NCBI GenBank assembly: GCA_965237995.1
Contig: CBDEGO010000004.1
Location: 372,001-436,000 of the forward strand
Origin: JAAELZ01 sp965237995
Lineage (GTDB): Bacteria; Pseudomonadota; Gammaproteobacteria; Arenicellales; Poriferihabitantaceae
DNA length: 64,000 nt
Reading direction: 5' to 3'
Each line of letters opens with the position of its first letter. The first letter of the stretch is position 1. Both the position numbers and the translations under genes were made by a program. Positions 45,793 through 54,362 of this stretch are shown here, piece after piece. Below the pieces are notes generated by a model. That model had not been told where the DNA came from. It ran no database searches and worked only from the letters and a program-made list of their open reading frames with translations.

Positions 45793-46416
45793 TTACCAAC
45801 CGCCGGTTCTTAACCACTCCTCAAGCTGGGCCAAATGATCTACACCCCAGAATAACTCCCCCTCTACAGCAAACATAGGGACGGCGAAAACCCCTTTGGC
45901 CAATGCTTGGTTTATATCATTCTTAAATTGGTTCTTCGCATCCATTGAAGTCATTGCGGCAACAGCTTGTTGTTCATTCAACCCAAAGTCACCCGCAAGT
46001 GCACTCAACACGCCTTGAGAAGAAATATCTTTGCCATCTTTAAAATAGGCCTGATACACCGCAAGAGCAAACTGCTTTGCCTTCGCTTGTTGTCTGTGGT
46101 TAGCGCTAAGATAATTAAACAAGCGGCTTGCCTTCACACTGAGAATGGGGAATTTCTCGGGGTGCTGCATCGTAATGTTATATTGACGAGCAGTACGACT
46201 GACATCATTTAGAACATAGTCATCGACCATAGGTGATTGTAACGAAGGCACCCTACCCGTTATACCTAAAGCAGCGCCGATTAAAAAAGGCTTCCAGATA
46301 GCCTCATAGCCATATCGATTTGCTAACTCGTCAATCCGCGTTGCGGCGATATAAGCGTATGGAGAAGTAAAGTCGAAGTAAAAATCGAGCTGTTTCGTCA
46401 CTATTTTGCCGCTCAA
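45793..46416 (-). CDS. 2-hydroxychromene-2-carboxylate isomerase-like (GST-kappa/DsbA-fold) protein
   Basis: 207 residues. The start, LDFYFDFTSPYAYIAATRID, carries the Ser of the F-D-F-x-S-P-Y motif that replaces the DsbA CxxC. The C-terminal GVFAVPMFAVEGELFWGVDHLAQLEEWL has the cis-proline (VP) and the family's W-G-x-D-R/H end. Named members isomerise a naphthalene-catabolism intermediate with glutathione, but many are found outside such pathways. It overlaps soxB by four bases, so it is translationally coupled to it. Confidence 0.87.
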   Translation of the reverse strand: MSGKIVTKQLDFYFDFTSPYAYIAATRIDELANRYGYEAIWKPFLIGAALGITGRVPSLQSPMVDDYVLNDVSRTARQYNITMQHPEKFPILSVKASRLFNYLSANHRQQAKAKQFALAVYQAYFKDGKDISSQGVLSALAGDFGLNEQQAVAAMTSMDAKNQFKNDINQALAKGVFAVPMFAVEGELFWGVDHLAQLEEWLRTGGW

Positions 46417-48323
46417 GCTAATTCGCCGCTATAGTCAGCTAGGCCTGGGTTATCACTAACCCCTAACAATGTGGGCGTGTTTAACGAGCCTAATTCGAGT
46501 ACATTTTCCTCGTTACGCGCTCTTAATATATATTCACGCACAATATCCCAAACCAAGCGACCTTCAGGTGCAGCGCCCACTGAGGCCCAACCTGCCACGG
46601 TATACGATTTTTCAGGGTTGAGTTTTTCTCCACTTTTAACGAGGTAAGCGTCAGTAACACGGTTTTCATCTTTTGCAGGAGCAATCGTATAGTTAAGCCC
46701 TCCGACACGTACCATATCTCCACCTGATTGCAGATAAGGGTCTTTGACAAACAGATTTTCCGCAATGCCTTCTAGCATCGTTAATATAGCTTGCCCTGTC
46801 ATGGTGATTTTGTAGGTTTCTCCGTAGGTGATCGCTACCTGGGTCATTAAATCACCCATCGTGATCCACTCACCTTCGGGAATGGTAGTCCCCCAGCGAA
46901 CACCGGCAGATAGCGAGATATCAGATTGATATTCGTCCATCAACGCATCGCAAATTACTTGATCCCACGTGCCCATAAAATTACCACGGCGGTATAACGT
47001 GGTGTCGGCGATCGCAAGTTTTTCTGACAAAATTTCTGTATAAGATTTTCCGAGCCGGTCTGGGTGGGTGTAAAACTCAGGGCGGCGACTTTCCACTACT
47101 TTTCCATCATAGGTCGAACTCAGCATCTGATTCAAATAAGCCTGCATCTCTTTGTCTGGCTCGATCAAATCTTGGAACACCGGTAACATGGTATACGTTA
47201 GTTTTAATTGTTCGCTACTAAAATCGAAATCCATTACCCCTACAAATTTGCCATGCGACCCCGCGTTGGTGACCAAACAAACACCGCCAGAGATATTATT
47301 CACTTCTATCGGTTCGGGAATGCCGTCATGTGTATGCCCCCCGAACACAGCGTTCAGGCCAGGCACTCGTTGCGCCATTTTGATGTCTACGTCCATTCCG
47401 TTGTGAGACAACAGCACCAACGCATCTGGGGCATGTTCAGCTTGAATTTCTTCAACCAACTCGATCATCTCATCTTCTCTGAGTCCAAAACTCCAATCGG
47501 GAAAGAACTCCTGCGGGTTGGCATTACTGGTTCGGGGAAAAGCTTGGCCGATGATACAAATGCGTTTTCCGTTAATATTCTTAATTACGTAAGGCTGAAA
47601 AGCATGTCCAGAATCTTCATCGAATAAGCCGCTGCCATCATATTTTTCAACTAAGTTTGGATAGGCATCTTCGAATAAAGACTCATCTTTCACCTTCACA
47701 TTCTGGCCAATAAAATCACCTTTAAACAAGGCAACATTGCTTAGCACCTCGTCTTCTGTGTAGGTAAATTCCCAATGGCCAACCATCACATCTGTTCCTA
47801 GTAAATTAGATGCTTCGACCATATCAACCCCACGTGTCCATAGTGACGTTGCAGAGCCTTGCCATAAATCTCCGCCATCGATGGTTAAGGTATTTTTCTT
47901 TCCGCCAGCTTGCTTTCTAAGATCCGTTAACAAGGTTTTTAGCTGCGCGAAGCCGCCCATTTTCCCAAAACGCTTAGCACCTGTTTCAAACTCCAAATAG
48001 GTATAAGCGTAGCGTGCTCGTTCGCTTGTTAGCAACTGCATACGCTCTAGAAACTGTTCCCCCACCACATGGGGCAGCTGATTAAACGCTTCTCCTACAC
48101 CTAAATTGACATTTGGCTCACGAAAATACATCGGGAACAACTGCCCGTGAATATCAGTAGTGTGTAACAAACGTACCTCACCCTGCATAGGGACCACGTA
48201 TAAATCATCGTCTTGCGCATCTGCGTTTTGCGACAGCATACTGGATAAACCAAACCCGGTCGCGCCAGCTGCGGCTCCTACAGTGGCCGTTTTAACGAAA
48301 TTTCTTCTAGTATATTTTGTCAT
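46413..48323 (-). CDS. soxB: Thiosulfohydrolase SoxB
   Basis: 636 residues. A Tat signal is seen at the N-terminus (RRNFVKTATVGAAAG). The metallophosphoesterase core has LLHTTDIHGQLFP, IDGGDLWQGSATSLW and DVMVGHWEFTY (the SoxB variant of the GNHE block), then LSHNGMDVDIKMA and FGGHTHDGIPEP. The C-terminal 5'-nucleotidase-like domain follows. SoxB removes the terminal sulfate from SoxYZ-bound thiosulfate in the periplasm. It is divergent from a HupE-like gene. No soxXYZA or soxCD genes are in the window. Confidence 0.94.
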   Translation of the reverse strand: MTKYTRRNFVKTATVGAAAGATGFGLSSMLSQNADAQDDDLYVVPMQGEVRLLHTTDIHGQLFPMYFREPNVNLGVGEAFNQLPHVVGEQFLERMQLLTSERARYAYTYLEFETGAKRFGKMGGFAQLKTLLTDLRKQAGGKKNTLTIDGGDLWQGSATSLWTRGVDMVEASNLLGTDVMVGHWEFTYTEDEVLSNVALFKGDFIGQNVKVKDESLFEDAYPNLVEKYDGSGLFDEDSGHAFQPYVIKNINGKRICIIGQAFPRTSNANPQEFFPDWSFGLREDEMIELVEEIQAEHAPDALVLLSHNGMDVDIKMAQRVPGLNAVFGGHTHDGIPEPIEVNNISGGVCLVTNAGSHGKFVGVMDFDFSSEQLKLTYTMLPVFQDLIEPDKEMQAYLNQMLSSTYDGKVVESRRPEFYTHPDRLGKSYTEILSEKLAIADTTLYRRGNFMGTWDQVICDALMDEYQSDISLSAGVRWGTTIPEGEWITMGDLMTQVAITYGETYKITMTGQAILTMLEGIAENLFVKDPYLQSGGDMVRVGGLNYTIAPAKDENRVTDAYLVKSGEKLNPEKSYTVAGWASVGAAPEGRLVWDIVREYILRARNEENVLELGSLNTPTLLGVSDNPGLADYSGELA

Positions 48324-48388
48324 AATGCACCAGCTTAAAAGCTACAAGTTTATTTTAAAAGCTCCATCTGAACGATACCCTATTGGCA

Positions 48389-49510
48389 ATGCACTTTCTG
48401 CTTCTTATTTTACTATTATTTGATACCACAGCCATTCGTGCGGACGTCGTTAAACCTGCATTAATTGAGATCAATACCTATTCAAGCGGCAACGTTGAGA
48501 TAGAAATTCGTGCCAGCATTGAAGCGATATTAACGGGGATTAACTCTGACTACAAAAATACCAGCTTAGCGCCGCAGGCCGACCAGTACGATAAATTAAG
48601 GCAGCTTTCACCAAAGCCTCTGCTGACCCAGTTCAAGGCTTACGAAGCCCAGTTTCTCAAGTCAATTCAGCTCAAAGCGGGGGAAACTGCTACTTCTCTT
48701 GAAGTAGATAGCGTGAGTATCCCAGAGGTAGGTTATAACCAAGTGCCTAGAATAAGCACGGTCGTCTTGAAAGGGCAAATAGCAAGTGGCACTCACTCTT
48801 TGCAGTGGTTTTACCCCGCTAAATATAGTGATTACGCCGTTCGGTTAAAACAAATTAATCTAACCACTCAGCAGTGGCATTGGAGCGATTGGCAATGGAT
48901 CCGTAACAACCAAGCTAGCCAACCATTTACGCTGTCGATTAACCAAGCACCTACTTCAATCTTCAACACAATTAAAAACTTTATCGCAATCGGATTTACT
49001 CACATTTTGCCAAAGGGCGTCGATCACATCTTATTTATCTTTGGCTTATTTCTTCTAAGTAAACGCTGGCGACCACTTTTTTGGCAAGTAACGGCCTTTA
49101 CTGTCGCCCATAGTATTACCCTAGCCTTAGCCACGATAGGCATCGTGCAAATTTCCGCTGACATTGTCGAACCATTAATTGCGCTTTCTATCGTTGCCGT
49201 TGGATTAGATAATATTTTTCGATCTCAGTTAAGCACTCACAGAATTTTGTTAGTGTTTGTGTTTGGCCTGCTACATGGGCTTGGATTCGCGAGCGTACTC
49301 TCCGAATTTGATTTATCAACAACGGGGTTGATGATCTCTTTGTTAAGTTTCAACGTTGGCGTAGAAGCGGCCCAACTGTTCTTACTACTATGCACTTGGC
49401 TCTGTATCGGATGGTGGATTAAAGAACCTACCTATAGGAATATCGTGATTATCCCATGCTCTAGCGTGCTCAGTTTAGTTGCGTTCATTTGGTTTATTCA
49501 AAGAATATAA
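48389..49510 (+). CDS. HupE/UreJ-family membrane protein
   Basis: About 373 residues from the ATG; a TTG six bases upstream is an alternative start. It has a signal sequence (FLLLILLLF), then an extracytoplasmic region of about 170 residues, then six membrane segments. The HupE/UreJ core is HILPKGVDHILFIFGLFLLS, TVAHSITLALATIGI and FVFGLLHGLGFASVL, with conserved His and Asp that probably bind nickel or another metal. It is divergent from soxB with a 65-bp spacer. Whether it serves the SoxB pathway is unknown. Confidence 0.85.
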   Translation: MHFLLLILLLFDTTAIRADVVKPALIEINTYSSGNVEIEIRASIEAILTGINSDYKNTSLAPQADQYDKLRQLSPKPLLTQFKAYEAQFLKSIQLKAGETATSLEVDSVSIPEVGYNQVPRISTVVLKGQIASGTHSLQWFYPAKYSDYAVRLKQINLTTQQWHWSDWQWIRNNQASQPFTLSINQAPTSIFNTIKNFIAIGFTHILPKGVDHILFIFGLFLLSKRWRPLFWQVTAFTVAHSITLALATIGIVQISADIVEPLIALSIVAVGLDNIFRSQLSTHRILLVFVFGLLHGLGFASVLSEFDLSTTGLMISLLSFNVGVEAAQLFLLLCTWLCIGWWIKEPTYRNIVIIPCSSVLSLVAFIWFIQRI

Positions 49511-49635
49511 GCTGCCTATTCGACATCTTAATTTATAACTTCATTATCGTTAAATCGATTTATCGCAACAATTACTCTCTTTAGCTATTTTCTTGCAACC
49601 TAAAAGCAACAATCATTTGTGTTTATTGGTGAAAC

Positions 49636-49652
49636 CCCTTAAAATATAAGGG
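49636..49652. promoter_or_regulatory. Inverted repeat upstream of the solo LuxR gene
   Basis: CCCTTA at 49636-49641 and TAAGGG at 49647-49652 with a 5-base AT spacer, 75 bases before the ATG. It resembles a short lux-box-like operator and could also be a simple hairpin. Confidence 0.4.
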
Positions 49653-49727
49653 TATCCATAAGAAACAAAAAATAAACATGGAGACAAGCGGTTGAAACCG
49701 ACGTAAACATATATGGGGCATTAACAC

Positions 49728-50444
49728 ATGAATAAAGAACAGATTTTTCAGGCTACGCGAGGCATTAGTAACGCCACGGGTGAACAAGCTAAGCTAGATT
49801 CTCTATGGAAATTTTGTAACCAAGCGGGCATCGATAATTTCTCTTTCGAAAGCACTAGACCAATCGTAGGCGCCAGTGCACGTCAGGTTAATCGTCTAGA
49901 TGGTTTTCCCTCAGAGTGGAGAAAGCACTACGACAAGAATGATTACGCGAAAAGCGATATGACGGTGGAACATTGCCGCAATAACGTCACCCCGCTACAG
50001 TGGATCGATTCAGGCACAAAGCTTAATAAGCAAAATAAAAAGATATTCTCTGAAGCGGCTGAGTTCGGTATTGTTTCAGGCATTAGCTACCCATTTCATG
50101 GGGTAAACGGCGAAAATGCTATTTTTAGTGCGACGGTATCAAATGATTTCAAAAACTCCCCGCTTAGAAGCCTAACTACGCAGTTTGGTCTATATTTGAT
50201 TGGTTCTACCTTATTTGACGAACAGAGACAAAATCAGCGCGGTGAGTACGCCGACGTTTTAAGCAAGCGAGAAAAAGAGTGTTTACGATGGGCTGCTGAT
50301 GGTAAAACTGCTTGGGAAATTTCTAAGATACTGACCATTTCAGAGCGAACAGTCGTTTTTCACTTTGAGAACGCTCGAAGTAAACTCTGCACTGCTTCTA
50401 GGATAGAAACCGTATCAAAAGCAATATTGTTGTCTATTTTATAA
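49728..50444 (+). CDS. LuxR-family regulator with autoinducer-binding domain (solo)
   Basis: 238 residues. The N-terminal autoinducer-binding domain has FPSEWRKHYDKNDYAKSDMTVEH, which keeps the W, Y and D that contact the acyl-homoserine lactone in LuxR/TraR proteins, and a later PLQWID. The C-terminal LuxR helix-turn-helix (about 180-235) has LSKREKECLRWAADGKTAWEISKIL and ERTVVFHFENARSKL. No luxI synthase is in the window, so this is a solo or orphan receptor. An inverted repeat lies upstream and a terminator follows at 50462. Confidence 0.88.
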   Translation: MNKEQIFQATRGISNATGEQAKLDSLWKFCNQAGIDNFSFESTRPIVGASARQVNRLDGFPSEWRKHYDKNDYAKSDMTVEHCRNNVTPLQWIDSGTKLNKQNKKIFSEAAEFGIVSGISYPFHGVNGENAIFSATVSNDFKNSPLRSLTTQFGLYLIGSTLFDEQRQNQRGEYADVLSKREKECLRWAADGKTAWEISKILTISERTVVFHFENARSKLCTASRIETVSKAILLSIL

Positions 50445-50461
50445 AACCAACGCAACATGTT

Positions 50462-50496
50462 GATAGGCAACAGATTCAGTTGCCTATCGTTTTTTT
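50462..50496 (+). terminator. Rho-independent terminator of the luxR gene
   Basis: A 10-bp stem, GATAGGCAAC with GTTGCCTATC, a 7-base loop and a run of seven T after a G. Confidence 0.92.
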
Positions 50497-50838
50497 AAGC
50501 CGCTATTTGCCAAGACTAATCAGTCGCCTTCAAGCAATTACATGACTTACCCAAAAGAATTAACTAAATAATACGGGGCTACCTTCAATCTAGAGCCCTG
50601 AGTTTTTCTGGCTATCACTGCCCCCTCAGGTTACTTACTAGCTCGTTACTACTTAATCTTATTAAGAGGACTTGGACTAGCGGCAGCATTTGAACAAAAA
50701 CTTACGGCGTTGAATTGGAATCAGACCTTAGAACCGTAAATACCTGTTCATTTATGAGACCACTTGTCACATTACGGTGATTATTTACTGTAGTTCCCTA
50801 AGCTCTGAGCCTAAAGCTTATCTAGGCTCTTCCAATTT
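50497..50838. other. Intergenic region upstream of a LysR gene
   Basis: No coding frame or RNA gene that I can support. It holds the 21-bp dispersed repeat at 50687-50707. The LysR promoter, with a TATACT box at 50897-50902, follows just to the right. Confidence 0.45.
50687..50707 (+). repeat. 21-bp dispersed repeat, copy 2
   Basis: CATTTGAACAAAAACTTACGG, identical to 23794-23814 except for one base. Confidence 0.5.
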
Positions 50839-50870
50839 ACTTGTCACAAAAAGGCTGTTTTGAGACAAGT
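50839..50870. promoter_or_regulatory. Long inverted repeat upstream of the LysR gene
   Basis: Arms ACTTGTC (50839-50845) and GACAAGT (50864-50870). Inside them, after one A-A mismatch, CAAAA pairs with TTTTG, leaving a 6-base centre. Twelve base pairs in all, 90 bases upstream of the start codon and just before a TATACT box. It fits a regulator-binding site better than a terminator, since no T-run follows. Confidence 0.5.
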
Positions 50871-50960
50871 TGTATATTTATATGCAATGCCTCTTGTATA
50901 CTGCCGACAATCACCACACTCGATTAGATCGACAAATCCTCTTTTAGAAGCATACATTAC

Positions 50961-51854
50961 TTGGATACAAAATCTCTTTACGATTTGATAGCGTTATCGG
51001 AATGTGGCAGTTTCTCTAAAGCATCTGAGCAAAGATTTATTACGCAACCCGCGTTCAGCCGAAGAATTAGAAATTTAGAGAATTGGTTTGGAATAGAGTT
51101 AGTAGATAGGAGTCATTATCCAACGAAACTTACTCCAGAAGGGAAATTAGTTCTTGAAACGGCAATCAAAGTTATTGACGAATTGAACCGTTGCAAACAA
51201 GAGATTGATACGTCTGCAAGGGGTGAACCAAATACATTGCGATTTGCAATGCCACATAGCCTATCTATCGGATTTTTTCCAAATTGGTTTTCCAAAATGG
51301 AGGCGCTGTTTGGTTCTACTAATGTTAACGTAAGTACTGGCAATATTCACGATTCCGCACAAATGCTGGATTCGGATAGCTGTGATTTTGCTATTTTTTA
51401 CAACTTCGATTTAGCGCTGTCTTATAGTTTTTCCGACCCTAGGTTCTCCCATGCTTATATTGGCCGAGATACTTTAATTCCTGTGGGTGCTGCTGATTCA
51501 AACGGTAATGGACTCTTCAGTTTTGAGGAAGGTAAGGTAGAACCCATACCTTATTTAAGTTGGTCACCGCCTACTTTGGTTAATCATGCACTTTCTGAGT
51601 TGTTTCGCAGAAATGATCTCGCAGCCATGTTCCAAACTCGTTACCAAAATCAACTTGCAGCGGCTCTTCGGGAAGAAACTATACTCGGTAAAGGCGTGGC
51701 TTGGTTACCAACTAGTTTGATTCATGATGATCTATCAACCGGCAAGCTCATAAAGTTCAGCTCGTCTCTAGATGTGTCTGTAAAAATCGGTATTGCTCGT
51801 AATAAGAAAAATCTTAGCGAAATTGTAGAATCATGGTGGGAAAGCATCAAATAA
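50961..51854 (+). CDS. LysR-family transcription regulator
   Basis: 297 residues from a TTG start. The helix-turn-helix is CGSFSKASEQRFITQPAFSRRIRNLENWF (about 14-42). The effector domain follows from about residue 90, with a late GKGVAWLPTSLI. Its nearest relatives appear to be HypT/YjiE-type regulators with the W-F-G-x-x-L-V-D-R-S helix end (WFGIELVDRS). It lies 107 bases upstream of the aminotransferase gene on the same strand, which it probably regulates. Confidence 0.88.
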   Translation: MDTKSLYDLIALSECGSFSKASEQRFITQPAFSRRIRNLENWFGIELVDRSHYPTKLTPEGKLVLETAIKVIDELNRCKQEIDTSARGEPNTLRFAMPHSLSIGFFPNWFSKMEALFGSTNVNVSTGNIHDSAQMLDSDSCDFAIFYNFDLALSYSFSDPRFSHAYIGRDTLIPVGAADSNGNGLFSFEEGKVEPIPYLSWSPPTLVNHALSELFRRNDLAAMFQTRYQNQLAAALREETILGKGVAWLPTSLIHDDLSTGKLIKFSSSLDVSVKIGIARNKKNLSEIVESWWESIK

Positions 51855-51926
51855 ACTATATGCTATCTAGGCATAGTTTTATTGCGAGAAAGCATTATCC
51901 AACAGAGTACGTTGCCTGATATAAAT

Positions 51927-51959
51927 TTCTTATACAAAATTATTGACTAGGTATAAGAA
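51927..51959. promoter_or_regulatory. Perfect 9-bp inverted repeat before the aminotransferase gene
   Basis: TTCTTATAC at 51927-51935 and GTATAAGAA at 51951-51959, separated by 15 bases and ending two bases before the ATG. It covers the leader where a ribosome-binding site should be, so it could act as a regulator site or control translation. Confidence 0.5.
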
Positions 51960-51961
51960 TA

Positions 51962-53299
51962 ATGAAGGCATCGCATTCTGAAAACTTGATTACAAACTGG
52001 GACACGGATGAAATTATAAGTAAGCGAAATAAATACTATGCTGCGTCACAAAGAGCGTTTGTACCTTATAAAAACCCGCTTATCCTAAAGCGGGGACAGG
52101 GCCAGTATTTGTGGGATGAAAAGGGCAATAAGCTAATTGATTTACTTGGTATGAATCTATGTATAAGTGTAGGTCATTCTCAACCAGATGTAGTAGCCGC
52201 TGTACAAGAACAAGTTGCTGAGTTGACGCATTGTACAACAATGTTTTATCACCCTGTACCAGCGCATTTTGCGGAAGAATTAGTAAGTACCATGCCCTCT
52301 TCTGAGGATTGGGTCGTTCACTTTACCAACTCTGGGGCGGAAGCAATAGATTTAGCCATCATGTTAGCCCGATCCAGTACGGGAAACCACGATATCATTG
52401 CGCTACGCAACTCGTACCATGGAGCCACGTATGGCGCACAAGGCGTAACAGGTGTCGAAAATTTTCGTCACAATGTTGGCCAAATATCTAATGTCTCCTT
52501 TGCGTCGGAACCAAATCAATACAGAGGAATTTTCGGTGAAGGCACTCAGCCGTATCTCGATGATTTGGACCGCACTATTGCCTATACAACCAGCGGTAAA
52601 TTAGCCGGCATGGTCATTGAACCTGTTCAAGGTTATGGAGGAATAGTCGAGATGCCAGAAGGCTATATAAAAGGTGCTGCAGAACGAATACGATCTCGGG
52701 GAGGCCTGCTTATTGTAGATGAAGTTCAGTGCGGTTTCGGCAAGACAGGAAGATCGATGTGGGGCTTTGCGCATCATGATGTAGTCCCAGATATTATGGT
52801 GGTTGCTAAAGGTATAGGAAATGGTATTCCGTTGGGTGCTGTGGTTGTAAGACGAGATATTGCTGAATCGATGGCTGGAAAGTTTCTTTTTCATACATAC
52901 GGAGCAAACCCGGTCTCTTGTGCTGCGGGTCGAGCTGTTTTAAAGGTTATTGAGCGAGATGACTTGATAGAAAATGCAAAGACCGTTGGTGCCGAGTTAG
53001 GAAAAGGGCTTCGATCGTTGAAAGATAAATATGAAGTTATTGGTGATGTTCGTGGAACTGGTTTTATGCAGGCCATTGAGTTAGTAAAAGATCGGAAAAC
53101 AAAGGAACCTGCACCAGAAGAAACCGCTTTTGTCTTTGAGCGCACTCGCGAGCACGGAATAGTGTTGTCTAAATCGGGCACATTTAAAAACGTGTTACGC
53201 ATGGTGCCTCCGCTTTGCCTTTCTCTCGATGATGTTGATCAAGTTCTAACCGCATACGACAACAGCTTTCGTAATTTAGAGAGTAGCGTTCGACAATAG
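51962..53299 (+). CDS. Class III (omega) aminotransferase
   Basis: 445 residues. The PLP lysine lies in IMVVAKGIGNGIPLGAVV (about 280). Other class III marks are HFTNSGAEAIDLAIMLARSSTGNHDII, LRNSYHGATYG, VIEPVQGYGGIV and LLIVDEVQCGFGKTG. This pattern resembles alanine-glyoxylate/aspartate-family and GABA-type transaminases; the exact amino donor is not predictable. There is no clear Shine-Dalgarno sequence, only the inverted repeat at 51927. It is likely controlled by the LysR gene just upstream. Confidence 0.88.
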   Translation: MKASHSENLITNWDTDEIISKRNKYYAASQRAFVPYKNPLILKRGQGQYLWDEKGNKLIDLLGMNLCISVGHSQPDVVAAVQEQVAELTHCTTMFYHPVPAHFAEELVSTMPSSEDWVVHFTNSGAEAIDLAIMLARSSTGNHDIIALRNSYHGATYGAQGVTGVENFRHNVGQISNVSFASEPNQYRGIFGEGTQPYLDDLDRTIAYTTSGKLAGMVIEPVQGYGGIVEMPEGYIKGAAERIRSRGGLLIVDEVQCGFGKTGRSMWGFAHHDVVPDIMVVAKGIGNGIPLGAVVVRRDIAESMAGKFLFHTYGANPVSCAAGRAVLKVIERDDLIENAKTVGAELGKGLRSLKDKYEVIGDVRGTGFMQAIELVKDRKTKEPAPEETAFVFERTREHGIVLSKSGTFKNVLRMVPPLCLSLDDVDQVLTAYDNSFRNLESSVRQ

Positions 53300-53491
53300 C
53301 AATGGCCGTTTAGGGCAAAACTCGGTCAGTCGATGATGAAGCCTTAAAGTGATTTTTGACTCCCTCCCGTAAGCAATAAAATTCAAAACCATAAGTTTCT
53401 CAAATGCTCCCGCTAGTCCGGCATGTACTCTTCAGAGCTACCACAGCTTATATAACGCGCAGAGAAAGCTTTAAAACCCGGCGGAAGGAAC

Positions 53492-54193
53492 CTAATGTAA
53501 GTTTTTCTTAACTGGCGTTAACGCTTCGCCAAACCCCTTATCTTGCTGCGCGGCGATGCTTGACAACACCTCACCATTGAGAAAGTGGTCGTCAATTGTT
53601 CTATCAATCTTCAGCGTAATTTGTTCTTCTAGCTCTGGCTTAACGCTTTCCTTTAATTTACGGTAATACTTATTAGCAAGCGCCTCTATTCCGCTTCGGT
53701 ATATATTTACATCTCCATAGGCGTAGCCGGCGTACTCCTTCCATGAGCGACAATCTTCGTGCAATTCTTGTAGGATTAACTCTTCCGAGTTATCCGCTTT
53801 AACTTCAATGTTCTGATTCGCTGAATAACGCTGTAAGCCTTGGTTTAACACCTCAGCCAGATCGTCTAAATCCCAGGGTTTAGAAATGTATCGAAAAACT
53901 TCCACCGAATTAATGGCGTCAATCGCGTTATCAATTTCGCAAAATGCGGTTGTCAACATTCTCACTATTTGTGGATGATGTTGATGCGTATATTGCAAAA
54001 GTTCTATTCCTTTTTGCTTGGGCATTCTCTGATCCGTGATGACGACAGCAATGTCTTCATGCTGTTCTTCGAGTATCGCGATTGCCGCAGACACAGAGCC
54101 AGCAGTAAGCACAGCGAAGTCTTTAGATAACGCTTTATCAAAGTATTTGAGGGCTTGCGGCTCATCGTCCACAAACAAGATTTTTGACATCAT
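53492..54193 (-). CDS. Response regulator with C-terminal region of unknown type
   Basis: About 233 residues. A receiver domain (about 1-120) has the acid pocket DDE in ILFVDDEPQ, the phosphorylation Asp in VVITDQRMPK and the Lys in RYISKPWD, like RpfG-type receivers. The C-terminal 110 residues are helical (WKEYAGYAYGDVNIYRSGIEALANKYYRKL) without an HD-GYP, GGDEF or DNA-binding motif that I recognise. No histidine kinase is nearby. The ATG at 54193 was chosen over a TTG six bases earlier. Confidence 0.82.
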   Translation of the reverse strand: MMSKILFVDDEPQALKYFDKALSKDFAVLTAGSVSAAIAILEEQHEDIAVVITDQRMPKQKGIELLQYTHQHHPQIVRMLTTAFCEIDNAIDAINSVEVFRYISKPWDLDDLAEVLNQGLQRYSANQNIEVKADNSEELILQELHEDCRSWKEYAGYAYGDVNIYRSGIEALANKYYRKLKESVKPELEEQITLKIDRTIDDHFLNGEVLSSIAAQQDKGFGEALTPVKKNLH

Positions 54194-54362
54194 CGACAAG
54201 AGAGTAGGCTTATTATATTAGTGCGTTGCACGGCAGGCTGCAGCTCAAGATCCATAGGGTATTTTACTCAATCTAGATAAGATTATTAATCTGCTATATA
54301 TTGCAGGTTATCACCTAGAAACCTGCGGAACGGCGTTATTTATTTTCGCGTACGATAAACTA

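Noticed and set aside
46413..49510. Complete sox thiosulfate-oxidation cluster
   Set aside because: Only soxB is recognisable. The flanking genes do not look like soxX, Y, Z, A, C or D.
49728..53299. Complete quorum-sensing circuit
   Set aside because: No LuxI-type synthase is found on either strand; the next genes are a LysR regulator and a class III aminotransferase.
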